Shown: positions 9,840 through 18,871 of the stretch, piece after piece | Position numbering within the stretch: position 1 is the first letter of the stretch | Layout of the letters: each line of letters begins with the position of its first letter | Source of the DNA: an uncultured bacterium | GTDB taxonomy: Bacteria > Atribacterota > Atribacteria > Atribacterales > Caldatribacteriaceae | Reading direction: 5' to 3' | Length of the DNA stretch: 64,000 nt | NCBI GenBank assembly: GCA_937922705.1 | Contig: CALAIW010000017.1 | Location: 1 to 64,000 of the forward strand | Made by a program: the position numbers and the translations under genes | Notes under the pieces: generated by a model | Database searches by the model: none | What the model was told of the DNA's origin: nothing | The model's input: the letters and a program-made list of their open reading frames with translations, nothing else

Positions 9840-10484
9840 ATGAAAATTCTTGCGCTGAGCGATAGGGTAGATCCTCGAATTTATAGTTCTTTCTGCAAGG
9901 AACGCTTTGGGGATGTCGATTGTGTCGTTTCCTGTGGCGACCTCCCAGAGTACTACCTCGATTTTGTGGTTTCTATGCTTAACGTGCCGCTTTTTTTCGT
10001 CCACGGAAACCACGATAACTCGTCAGGAAAAGAGTCCCTAGCCGGGGGAACAAATCTTGATGAAAGGGTTATTTATTACCGAGGCGTACTTTTTGCTGGC
10101 CTTGAAGGCTGTTACTGGTACAACGGAAGAAATCATCAGTACACAGAGCGTGAAATGCGCTGGAAGTACCTTCGTCTTCTGCCAAGACTCTATTGGGCTC
10201 GTCTCAAATATGGCAGGTATCTCGACATCCTCGTAACTCATGCTCCTCCTCGTGGAGTACATGAAGGACGGGATCTTCCTCATCGAGGATTCACCACCTT
10301 CACAAACCTTATCCGAAAATATAACCCGAAATACCACCTTCATGGTCATGTTCACCTTTACAATGCTAATGAAAATCCCATTGCGAGACTTTTCCAAACC
10401 TGGGTTGTTAATTGCTACGGATACCAGCTTATTGAAATACCTGAAAACACGTGTGATACAATGGAAAAAGATTTTTGCCGGTGA
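9840..10484 (+). CDS. Metallophosphoesterase family protein
   Basis: CGDLPEYYLD, HGNHDN, THAPPRGVHEGRD, HGHVH metal-binding motifs. Confidence 0.9.
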   Translation: MKILALSDRVDPRIYSSFCKERFGDVDCVVSCGDLPEYYLDFVVSMLNVPLFFVHGNHDNSSGKESLAGGTNLDERVIYYRGVLFAGLEGCYWYNGRNHQYTEREMRWKYLRLLPRLYWARLKYGRYLDILVTHAPPRGVHEGRDLPHRGFTTFTNLIRKYNPKYHLHGHVHLYNANENPIARLFQTWVVNCYGYQLIEIPENTCDTMEKDFCR

Positions 10485-10490
10485 TGCGTT

Positions 10491-11108
10491 GTGTCTCAAT
10501 CGCTTCTACAAAAGAAAGAAGCACTTCTTGAAGAAATTAAGCAGGAAGTTGAAAGGTGCACACTTTGTCCTCTTGCTAAAAGCCGAACTCAGATTGTTTT
10601 TGGCGAAGGAAATCCAGATGCTCTTATCATGTTCATCGGCGAAGCGCCTGGAGAAGATGAAGATCGTAGTGGACGACCCTTTGTGGGGAAGGCAGGGCAA
10701 CTTTTGACAAAGATTCTCCTTTCGGTGGGCATACGTCGAGAAGAAGTGTACATAGCAAACATGGTTAAGTGTCGTCCTCCAGGGAACAGAACTCCCACCC
10801 TTGAAGAAATCGAAGCATGCTTTCCCTACCTTGAAGCTCAAATTGCGATTGTTAACCCCTCGGTCATCGTAACTCTTGGGAGTGTTTCCACTGGGTATCT
10901 CCTCGGAACGAAAGAACCAATGAGTAAACTCCGGGGGCAGTGGTTTGACTGGCGTGGGGGTAAGCGAATCTTCCCCATGTTCCATCCAAGCTTCCTCCTC
11001 CGCCACGAATCAAAGGCACCTGGTTCTCCCAAGCACCTCACTTGGCTTGACATCCAAGAGGTGAAACGGGTTTATGACCTTCTCCGAGAGAGTACCAGGC
11101 AAATGTGA
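10491..11108 (+). CDS. Uracil-DNA glycosylase, family 4
   Basis: CTLCPLAKSRTQIVFGEGNPDALIMFIGEAPGEDEDRSGRPFVGKAGQLL with the Cys pattern expected for the Fe-S cluster (CTLC...CRPPGNRTP..EEIEACFPYL); FHPSFLLR. Confidence 0.93.
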   Translation: MSQSLLQKKEALLEEIKQEVERCTLCPLAKSRTQIVFGEGNPDALIMFIGEAPGEDEDRSGRPFVGKAGQLLTKILLSVGIRREEVYIANMVKCRPPGNRTPTLEEIEACFPYLEAQIAIVNPSVIVTLGSVSTGYLLGTKEPMSKLRGQWFDWRGGKRIFPMFHPSFLLRHESKAPGSPKHLTWLDIQEVKRVYDLLRESTRQM

Positions 11109-11114
11109 TATAAT
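11106..11114 (+). promoter_or_regulatory. Extended -10 promoter element (TGATATAAT) for the radical SAM gene
   Basis: TGA-TATAAT (TGnTATAAT) overlaps the udg stop codon, 33 nt before the next ATG; no convincing -35; strong SD (GGGAGGGAGG) follows. Confidence 0.45.
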
Positions 11115-11146
11115 AGCAGCGAAATACTGAAAAGGGAGGGAGGTAC

Positions 11147-12595
11147 ATGAGTTACCTCGAATCCATCAAAGCATTCACTACCGAGCAAGTAGTAAAACTC
11201 ATCGTGAACTCGTTGCGGAATGTATCCGATGAAACGATTATTAAGCTCACCTACCTTGCAGAAAAACTCACCCCCATAGAGTACTACCGGGATCAAATCC
11301 GAGGGCTTCGTCAGATGTTCGAAGAGAAACGTCCTCAGATTATCCTCGCCCGGCGAGTACTCCAGGAGACTCACCCTAATGTCCGGGAAAAGCTCATGGT
11401 TAATCTCATCGTAAAAAGCATCCTCCTTGGGGTCCCAAAACGACAAAAACTTGAAAAAGAGCTCGGTTGTCAGGTACCGTTCTTTTTCGTTGTTAGTCCT
11501 ACAATGCGGTGTAACCTAAACTGCTATGGGTGTTATGCTGGCCAGTACCGGAAAGAAAGCGACATGCCGATTGAGCTTCTTGACCGGATTTTCAATGAAG
11601 CAAAAGAGATGGGTATGCACTTCCTAACGATTTCTGGCGGCGAGCCTTTCATTCGCGAGGAACACCTGGACTTATTTGAAAAGCACAGCGATATCTGTTT
11701 TCAAGTTTATACGAATGGAACGCTCATTGACCGAGAGATGGCTAAACGCCTGGCCCGCATGGGGAACGTCTACCCAGCCATAAGCGTTGAGGGTTACGAG
11801 GAAGAGACAGACGCGCGTCGAGGCAAGGGGACCTTTAAGAAAATTATGCAGGCTATGGAAGCCCTCCGAGATGAAGGAGTTCTTTTTGGTTTCTCCATCA
11901 CCGCTACGCGGCACAACACGGAGCTTGTCTCAAGCGACGAATTCATGGACTTCCTCATTAGCAAGGGGTGCAGCTTTGGCTGGTACTTTACCTATGTTCC
12001 TGTGGGAAAGAAGCCAGATACGAGCCTTATGCCTACTCCAGAACAGCGAATACATCTCCGTAACCAAGTGCATCGCCTTCGTTACGAAAAACCGATTTTC
12101 ATCGGAGACTTTTGGAACGATGGCCCCTATGTTGGTGGATGCATCGCTGGTGGACGGAGATACTTTCACATCAATAACATGGGAGATGTCGAACCGTGTG
12201 TCTTCTGCCACTTTACCGTTGACAATATAAAGAGCAAATCCCTTAAAGAGGTCATTGCTTCCCCCTTCTTCCGTGCTATTCAGGAACGTCAGCCTTATGA
12301 CAATAATCTCATGCGGCCTTGTATGCTTATTGACGTTCCTGAAGCCCTTCGCGAAGTTGTTGAAAAGTATGGGGCTCGACCGAGCCACGAAGGTGCAGAA
12401 AGTCTCATCACAACCCTTAAAGACGAAGTTGACGCATATGCTCAGGCTTTCAAAAAGCTCGCTGACGAAATCTGGGAGCGGGAGTACAAAGGAACTATTT
12501 ACTACAAAGATTATAAGAGTGAGCGGCAAGAGTACCTCCGAAAACTCCAAGAAGAGGCAGAAAAACACCGCAAGAAGGAAGAAGTTCGTGTGTAG
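11147..12595 (+). CDS. Radical SAM protein with SPASM/twitch-like Cys-rich C-terminus
   Basis: CNLNCYGCYAG; SGGEPF; auxiliary Cys region GGCIAGGRRYFHINNMGDVEPCVFCHF; ~110-aa helical N-terminal extension. Confidence 0.9.
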   Translation: MSYLESIKAFTTEQVVKLIVNSLRNVSDETIIKLTYLAEKLTPIEYYRDQIRGLRQMFEEKRPQIILARRVLQETHPNVREKLMVNLIVKSILLGVPKRQKLEKELGCQVPFFFVVSPTMRCNLNCYGCYAGQYRKESDMPIELLDRIFNEAKEMGMHFLTISGGEPFIREEHLDLFEKHSDICFQVYTNGTLIDREMAKRLARMGNVYPAISVEGYEEETDARRGKGTFKKIMQAMEALRDEGVLFGFSITATRHNTELVSSDEFMDFLISKGCSFGWYFTYVPVGKKPDTSLMPTPEQRIHLRNQVHRLRYEKPIFIGDFWNDGPYVGGCIAGGRRYFHINNMGDVEPCVFCHFTVDNIKSKSLKEVIASPFFRAIQERQPYDNNLMRPCMLIDVPEALREVVEKYGARPSHEGAESLITTLKDEVDAYAQAFKKLADEIWEREYKGTIYYKDYKSERQEYLRKLQEEAEKHRKKEEVRV

Positions 12596-12599
12596 TGTA

Positions 12600-12625
12600 A
12601 AGGGCCCTCTCAGGAGGGCCCTTTT
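12600..12625. terminator. Bidirectional intrinsic terminator between the convergent radical SAM gene and purD
   Basis: AAGGGCCCTC-TCAG-GAGGGCCCTTTTC: 8-bp GC-rich stem, tetraloop, T-run on the + side and A-run on the other; genes converge here. Confidence 0.88.
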
Positions 12626-13899
12626 CTTTGCAAAACCCGAAAACCAATATCCCTTCTATAGTACATGCCCTCGAAACGAATGTATGATATAGCTTCATAG
12701 GCCTTGTGATAGGCTTCTTCAAGATCCTTTCCAAAAGCACAAACATTCAGTACTCGACCACCATCAGTGTACCAGCTATTATCTTTTCGAACTGTTCCTG
12801 CATGGAAGAGGAGTACTTGGTCTCCTGAAGCGTTTGCAAAATTCTCAAGCCCTTCAATGCGCTTTCCCCGCTCAAAATGTCCAGGATAACCCTGACTTGC
12901 AAGAACTACTCCAAGCATTGGTTTCTCGGAAACCTGAAGGCGTATTTTATGAAGTTTCCCTTCCCAAATAGCCAGGTTAACCTCAAGCCAATCATTCTGC
13001 ACCCGAGGAAGAACAACCTGGGCTTCTGGGTCTCCTAGGCGAACATTAAATTCAAGAACCAACGGGGTTCTATCCTTCCCAATCATAAGCCCAAGGTACA
13101 GAATTCCCCGGTAGTAAAGATTTTCTCGCTCTATGCCTTCAAAAAGTGGTACAAGAATCTCCTTTTCAATTCTTTTGAGTACCACGTCGTCCACAACTGG
13201 AGCTGGAGAATATGCACCCATCCCTCCCGTATTTGGACCAATGTCTCCTTCACCAATTTTCTTGTGGTCCTGAGAAGAAGGCAAAAAAAGATACGACTGC
13301 CCATCAAAGAGAACCATAACGGTCGCTTCTTCACCCTCCAAGAAATTCTCTACCACTATCCGCTCTCCCGAAGGGCCAAATTTCTTCTCTACCATGAGTT
13401 CTTGGACCGCAAATGATGCTTCTTCGAAGTCTTGAGCAATGTATACCCCCTTTCCCGCGGCAAGTCCATCAGCCTTTATCACCACGGGAAACTCTCTTCT
13501 CTTTTTCAGCGCTTCCAAAGCCTCCCCAGGATTATCAAAAACAGAAAAAGGTGCCGTAGGAATGCCATACCGCTTCATGAATTCCTTGGCAAAGACCTTA
13601 CTCGACTCAAGGAGAGCACCCCGCCGGTCAGGACCAATAACGGCTCGTTTCTTAGCACAGAGGTAATCCACAATCCCTGCCGCAAGTGGTGCCTCAGGTC
13701 CAACGAGGATAAGGTCAACGTTTCTTTCCTCAATAAAATCAAGCATTTCTTCAAATGAAGAAAGAGGAATACACGTCCCGATAAGTCCCATGCCTCCATT
13801 ACCTGGGACACAGAAAATTTCTTCAACTTCAGGGTTCTGGGCCACTTTCCAGGCAATGCAATGTTCTCTGCCACCGCTTCCCACAACCATAACCCGCAT
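12610..13899 (-). CDS. purD: Phosphoribosylamine-glycine ligase
   Basis: MRVMVVGSGGREHCIAWKVAQNPEV, GPEAPLAAGIVDYL, IKADGLAAGKGV, MGAYSPAPVVDD. Confidence 0.95.
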   Translation of the reverse strand: MRVMVVGSGGREHCIAWKVAQNPEVEEIFCVPGNGGMGLIGTCIPLSSFEEMLDFIEERNVDLILVGPEAPLAAGIVDYLCAKKRAVIGPDRRGALLESSKVFAKEFMKRYGIPTAPFSVFDNPGEALEALKKRREFPVVIKADGLAAGKGVYIAQDFEEASFAVQELMVEKKFGPSGERIVVENFLEGEEATVMVLFDGQSYLFLPSSQDHKKIGEGDIGPNTGGMGAYSPAPVVDDVVLKRIEKEILVPLFEGIERENLYYRGILYLGLMIGKDRTPLVLEFNVRLGDPEAQVVLPRVQNDWLEVNLAIWEGKLHKIRLQVSEKPMLGVVLASQGYPGHFERGKRIEGLENFANASGDQVLLFHAGTVRKDNSWYTDGGRVLNVCAFGKDLEEAYHKAYEAISYIRFEGMYYRRDIGFRVLQRKGPS

Positions 13900-13902
13900 T
13901 AC

Positions 13903-14514
13903 TCAATCCCTCCTGATGAGGACTTTTCTCCCACGAACTTCAAGTTTTCCCTCGAGAAAGAGCTTTACCGCTTGAGGATAAATCTGGTGCTCGTATTTGA
14001 GAATCCGCTCAGCAAGTGTTTCAGGGGTGTCATCTTCAAAGACCGGACAGGTCGCCTGTAAGATAATTGGTCCGGTATCCATTCCTTCGTCGATAAAATG
14101 AACAGTACACCCACTCACCTTTACTCCATATTCCACAGCCTGCCTTTGTGCCTCAAGCCCAGGAAAAGCAGGAAGAAGTGAAGGATGAATGTTCATGATG
14201 CGGTTCCGGAAACGCTGCACAATCTCCTTCCCAACGATACGCATATATCCTGCAAGACAGATAAGATCAGGATTTTCCCGCTCAAGTACCTCAAGAAGTG
14301 CTGCCTCATAAGCTTTTTTGCTTGGAAATGATTGATAGTCAAGAACAAGGGTTGGAATTCCTGCATTCTGAGCCCGGCGAAGGGCCGGAGCTTGAGGATT
14401 ATCGCTAATGACAAGGCTAATTTCTCCTGGGATAAAACCACTTTGAGAAGCCTCAATAAGTGCCTGGAGGTTAGTCCCCCTTCCTGAAACCAAAACAACA
14501 ATCTTCTTTTTCAT
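13903..14514 (-). CDS. purN: Phosphoribosylglycinamide formyltransferase
   Basis: MKKKIVVLVSGRGTNLQALIEASQ, LAGYMRIVGKEIVQRFRNRIMNIHPSLLPAFPG; start set to overlap the purM stop. Confidence 0.95.
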   Translation of the reverse strand: MKKKIVVLVSGRGTNLQALIEASQSGFIPGEISLVISDNPQAPALRRAQNAGIPTLVLDYQSFPSKKAYEAALLEVLERENPDLICLAGYMRIVGKEIVQRFRNRIMNIHPSLLPAFPGLEAQRQAVEYGVKVSGCTVHFIDEGMDTGPIILQATCPVFEDDTPETLAERILKYEHQIYPQAVKLFLEGKLEVRGRKVLIRRD

Positions 14515-15533
14515 CCGAGGGTCACTCCTCTCTCTCCGGGAATAACCTCCCCAAGAACAAAAGCCTTCTCTCCACATTGGGCAAGCAAATGAAGCGTTGC
14601 CTCTACCTCCTCTTGGGAAACGACAAGAACAAATCCCACCCCCATGTTAAAGACCCGCCACATTTCTTCTTCAGGAATGTTGCCCTTTTCCTGGATGAAA
14701 CGAAAAATCCAGGGAGTGGGCACTGCTTCCTTGCGAACATAGGCTCGGCAGGAACCCGGAAGAATTCTCGGAAGATTGTCCATAATCCCCCCACCAGTGA
14801 TATGAGCCATTCCTTTCACCCGAACTTTTTCAAGAAGGGGAAGAATACTTTGCACATAAATCCTCGTGGGCCGAAGAAGCTCCTCGGCAAGACTTTTTCC
14901 TTCAACCTCCGCATCAAAGGGGATACGAGCATACTCAAGAACCTTCCGTACAAGAGAAAACCCGTTACTATGAAGACCAGAAGAGGCAAGACCAATGAGA
15001 ACATCTCCGGGGATGATTGCCTTTCCATCAACAATTTTCCCTTCTTCCACAATGCCTACAGCAAATCCTGCAAGGTCATACTCACCATCAGGGTACATGT
15101 CGGGCATCTCCGCTGTCTCTCCCCCAAGAAGCGTGCATCCTGCCTCCTCACATCCCTGGATAATTCCTGAGAGCACTGCCTCGAACACCGATGGCTCAAG
15201 TCGTCCACAAGCAAAATAATCAAGGAAAAATATCGGTTCCGCCCCTACGCAGAGGACATCGTTCACACACATGGCTACAAGATCAATCCCTACCGTATCA
15301 TGACGGCAAAGTCTCGAAGCCACTTTGAGTTTTGTCCCCACGCCATCGCTTCCTGCAACGAGACAGGGTTTCCGCCAGCGATCACCTATTTGGAAAATTC
15401 CTGCAAAACCCCCAATTCCTTCCTTAACTTCTGGACGTATCGTTTTCAAGGCTTTCTGCCTCAAACGGCCGATAACCTCTGTCGCCCGGTCAATATCAAC
15501 GCCTGCTTTTTTATAGTCCCACCTCTCAAGCAT
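14511..15533 (-). CDS. purM: Phosphoribosylformylglycinamidine cyclo-ligase
   Basis: YKKAGVDIDRATEVIGR, VAGSDGVGTKLKVA, GGETAEMPDMYPDGEYDLAGF, ITGGGIMDNLPRILP. Confidence 0.95.
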   Translation of the reverse strand: MLERWDYKKAGVDIDRATEVIGRLRQKALKTIRPEVKEGIGGFAGIFQIGDRWRKPCLVAGSDGVGTKLKVASRLCRHDTVGIDLVAMCVNDVLCVGAEPIFFLDYFACGRLEPSVFEAVLSGIIQGCEEAGCTLLGGETAEMPDMYPDGEYDLAGFAVGIVEEGKIVDGKAIIPGDVLIGLASSGLHSNGFSLVRKVLEYARIPFDAEVEGKSLAEELLRPTRIYVQSILPLLEKVRVKGMAHITGGGIMDNLPRILPGSCRAYVRKEAVPTPWIFRFIQEKGNIPEEEMWRVFNMGVGFVLVVSQEEVEATLHLLAQCGEKAFVLGEVIPGERGVTLG

Positions 15534-16842
15534 TCTGTCCTTCCTCCCAAATTCCTACCCGCTTCATAATTGTGTCCACGTGCTTTAGATAATGCCCATA
15601 ATCGAAAAGCTTAACAAGCTCTTCCTGAGAAAGGTACCGACATACCTCGGGATCTTGAGAGAGCGCTTCAAAAAATGTCAACCGCTCATCATCCCACGTT
15701 CGCAGAGCACAACGCTGAACAACAGTGTACGCCTCTTCACGTGTGAGTCCCCTTCTCACGAGTTCAAGAAGTATTCGCTCAGAGAAAACAAGACCCCGGC
15801 TTTTTTCAAGATTTTTTCGCATTGCCTCAGGGTAAACAACAAGCTCCTCAAGAAGCCGAGCAAAAGTGTTCAGCAAGTAATCAGCAAGGATACACGAATC
15901 AGGGAGAATTACGCGCTCCGCTGAGGAATGGGAGATATCCCGCTCATGCCAGAGAGGGATATTTTCGAAAGCAACAATAAGATTCCCTCGCAAAACTCGG
16001 CTCAAACCGCAAATCTGTTCAGCAGTAATTGGATTCTTTTTATGAGGCATAGCTGATGAACCTTTCTGTCCTGGTGAAAAACCCTCCTCCACTTCTCGCA
16101 CCTCTGTTCGCTGAAGGTGGCGGATCTCAAGGGCGAACTTCTCAAGGCTTGCACCAATCATTGCCAAGGCCCACAGGAACTCTGCATAACGATCCCGCTG
16201 AACAATCTGGGTTGAAACAGGATCTGGCTCAAGGCCAAGGCGCTCACACACATAAGCCTCAACCCTTGGATCAACATTGGCAAAATTTCCCACCGCTCCT
16301 GAAATCTTGCCCACACTAATTGTCTTTTTTGCTTCCTCCAGACGTTTCTTATTTCTTTGCATTTCCGCATACCATACCGCAAGCTTAAGGCCAAAACTTG
16401 TTGGTTCAGCGTGGACCCCATGGGTCCTTCCGACAGTAAGGGTATACCTGTGTTGCCAGGCCTTTTTTCGAAGAATTTCAAGAACCTTCTCGATGTCTTC
16501 AAGGAGAAGGTCTGCGGATTCTCGAAGGAGTACCGCATTTGTTGTGTCCAAAACGTCCGAAGAAGTTAATCCAAAATGAAGAAAACGAGACTCCCGCCCT
16601 AAACTCTCCGCAATGCTCGTCAAGAAGGCAATCACGTCGTGTTTTGTAACCTTCTCTATCTCCTTCATCCGTTCTGGAGAAAAAGACAACTTTGCTCGGA
16701 TTTTTTCTACCTCTTCTTTCGGGACAATACCAAGTTTCTCCCAGGCCTCAAGAACAAGCATTTCAACCTGTATCCAGACTTCAAAGCGATGCGTATCGCT
16801 CCAAATGGCCTGCATCCTTGGAAGGGTGTACCGTTCAATCAT
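15526..16842 (-). CDS. purB: Adenylosuccinate lyase
   Basis: RTHGVHAEPTSFGLKLAVWY, signature GSSAMPHKKNPI, HERDISHSSAERVILPDS. Confidence 0.95.
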   Translation of the reverse strand: MIERYTLPRMQAIWSDTHRFEVWIQVEMLVLEAWEKLGIVPKEEVEKIRAKLSFSPERMKEIEKVTKHDVIAFLTSIAESLGRESRFLHFGLTSSDVLDTTNAVLLRESADLLLEDIEKVLEILRKKAWQHRYTLTVGRTHGVHAEPTSFGLKLAVWYAEMQRNKKRLEEAKKTISVGKISGAVGNFANVDPRVEAYVCERLGLEPDPVSTQIVQRDRYAEFLWALAMIGASLEKFALEIRHLQRTEVREVEEGFSPGQKGSSAMPHKKNPITAEQICGLSRVLRGNLIVAFENIPLWHERDISHSSAERVILPDSCILADYLLNTFARLLEELVVYPEAMRKNLEKSRGLVFSERILLELVRRGLTREEAYTVVQRCALRTWDDERLTFFEALSQDPEVCRYLSQEELVKLFDYGHYLKHVDTIMKRVGIWEEGQNA

Positions 16843-16997
16843 CCCCATCCTCCTCTCCAAGCTCCCCAAAATTCTAACACGCAGGCTGTTAACCTACCCC
16901 AGAGACTGTGCAGCCACAAAGAATTCCCTTACATACTAGCAAAAATCCTTAGAGAACCAACCTTTGACTCCTCTCCTATGCACATCCCCCTTGCAGT

Positions 16998-17025
16998 CTT
17001 CCTGACAAGCTTGCCTTTCAGGAAG
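16998..17025. repeat. 8-bp inverted repeat (CTTCCTGA...TCAGGAAG) in the ribF-purB intergenic region
   Basis: Direct reading: cttcctga-caagcttgcctt-tcaggaag; the loop itself contains the palindrome CAAGCTTG. Confidence 0.5.
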
Positions 17026-17061
17026 CGGTACAAAAGAGTATCTATAACGCTTCAGAAAGTT

Positions 17062-17994
17062 CTAGCAACTACCCCGAGATAAACTAAGAAAAGCTTCGAC
17101 ATCTCGCTGAATCTGAGCCTTAAGTGCATCTACAGAGGAGAATACCATTTCCTTTCGCACAAATTGCTCAAAACTTACACAGATTCTGTGACTGTACAAC
17201 TCGGGGAAAGATGCATGAGGTACAAAGATCTCAACAACTTGTCGATTTGCATCTTGAAATGTTGGTCGCGTTCCCGTATACACAAGAGCCCTAAATGACA
17301 AATCCTTCTGGTCTTCCCAAAAGACATTCCCCACATAAACCCCTGGAGGAGGAAGAAGCTTTCGAGAAGGGGGATAAAGGTTTAAAGTGGGGAAACCTAA
17401 AGACCTCCCAATTTGTCTTCCCCTTCGCACTTTTCCCATGACAAAGAAAGGAAAGCCAAGTAGAGCATTAGCCTTTTTGACTTCCCCAAGGAAAAGGTAC
17501 TCCCGGATTCGGGAGCTTGAGACAATTTCTCCTCCGAGTTCGTATGAAGGAAGAATAACCACCTCTACGCCACGTGACGTAAAGTAAGTCTCAAGAAGGC
17601 CAGGGGTTCCTCGGCGCTCAAAACCAAAACGGAAATTCTCCCCTACACAGACCACCTGAGGACGAAAAACCTCAGCAACCCTCTCAAGAAAAGCTAGAGG
17701 ACTCATCCTCCGAAGATCGCGCCCAAAGCGAAGAAAAGAAAGAAAAGTTCCAGGGTATAGGCGAGAAAGAAGAAGGTACTTCTCGGTGTATAGTGTAAGG
17801 TACTTCAGAGGCTCTTGGGGAAAAAGAACGCGCTGAGGATGAGGATAAAACGTTATGACACAAAACGGAACCTCTGGCGTTGCTCGACGATGCGCTTCAG
17901 CAAGAACCTTCTGGTGACCAAGGTGAAGTCCATCAAAAAATCCTATAGCGAGCGAGCTCTTAGAAAGCCCTTTCCATCCCCGTCTAAGAAACAT
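17062..17994 (-). CDS. ribF: Bifunctional riboflavin kinase/FAD synthetase
   Basis: IGFFDGLHLGHQKVL, GENFRFGFERRGTPGLL, SSSRIREYLFLGEVKKANALLG, GRSLGFPTLNLYP, PGVYVGNV. Confidence 0.95.
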   Translation of the reverse strand: MFLRRGWKGLSKSSLAIGFFDGLHLGHQKVLAEAHRRATPEVPFCVITFYPHPQRVLFPQEPLKYLTLYTEKYLLLSRLYPGTFLSFLRFGRDLRRMSPLAFLERVAEVFRPQVVCVGENFRFGFERRGTPGLLETYFTSRGVEVVILPSYELGGEIVSSSRIREYLFLGEVKKANALLGFPFFVMGKVRRGRQIGRSLGFPTLNLYPPSRKLLPPPGVYVGNVFWEDQKDLSFRALVYTGTRPTFQDANRQVVEIFVPHASFPELYSHRICVSFEQFVRKEMVFSSVDALKAQIQRDVEAFLSLSRGSC

Positions 17995-18871
17995 GGCAGG
18001 ACTCAGCAAGAACTATCTTGGGGAGAAATCGTGATGCATCCCACAAAGCAAGACCTAAAAAAGAACCTTCGTAGAGTACCTTAACTATGGAGGAATTTGG
18101 GAGACTCGCAGGAAAAGCAAAAGGCGTCCCGTGGAGAAAAAGTCGTGCTTCCTCTTTACCAACCTCCACTTCCTTAAGAAAGTACAACGCTTTGTCAGGC
18201 GACATCGATCGCTCAAGAAGGAACCCCTTTTCGATACCCCTACGTACAACGTCAATACTATCTTCAAGCCGAAATATGCCAACTTGCTCTCGAACAAGAG
18301 ATGCCACATAGGCTCCGAGACCTAACTTTTTCCCCAGATCATGAGCAAGACTTCTCACATATGTTCCGCCTGAACAGTGGATACGAAGCTCTGCCTCTCC
18401 AAATACTCCCTCTCGACAGTCAAGAACCTCAAGGCGATACACCGTTACTTCTCGTGTAAGGACAATCGGTTCCCCTCGACGAGCATACTCATAAAGGGGG
18501 CGACCACGATACTTACAGGCCGAAAAAGGTGGCACCTCCTGGACAAATGTCCCCTGAAAACTCTGAAGCGCTTCAAGGAGAGCCTCCTTAACCAGGGGTC
18601 TTGTAGACACCGCAACAATACTCCCCTTGACATCGTAAGTATCCGTGGCGATACCAAAGCGAAACCGAGCTCTATACACCTTGTCAAGCTCTTGGAAGAA
18701 GGGTACAAGACGCGTTGCTTTCCCAAAGCAAACAAGGATAACCCCTTGAGCAAAGGGATCAAGAGTTCCAGTATGTCCAACCTTAACACCGAGAATCTTT
18801 CCTACCCGTTCCACAAGAGCTCGAGAGGTCATTCCAACGGGCTTGTAGAGATTGAGCACCCCACCTAGCAT
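17984..18871 (-). CDS. truB: tRNA pseudouridine(55) synthase
   Basis: GVLNLYKPVGMTSR, KVGHTGTLDPFAQGVILVCFGKATR, CSGGTYVRSLAHDLG. Confidence 0.95.
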   Translation of the reverse strand: MLGGVLNLYKPVGMTSRALVERVGKILGVKVGHTGTLDPFAQGVILVCFGKATRLVPFFQELDKVYRARFRFGIATDTYDVKGSIVAVSTRPLVKEALLEALQSFQGTFVQEVPPFSACKYRGRPLYEYARRGEPIVLTREVTVYRLEVLDCREGVFGEAELRIHCSGGTYVRSLAHDLGKKLGLGAYVASLVREQVGIFRLEDSIDVVRRGIEKGFLLERSMSPDKALYFLKEVEVGKEEARLFLHGTPFAFPASLPNSSIVKVLYEGSFLGLALWDASRFLPKIVLAESCHVS

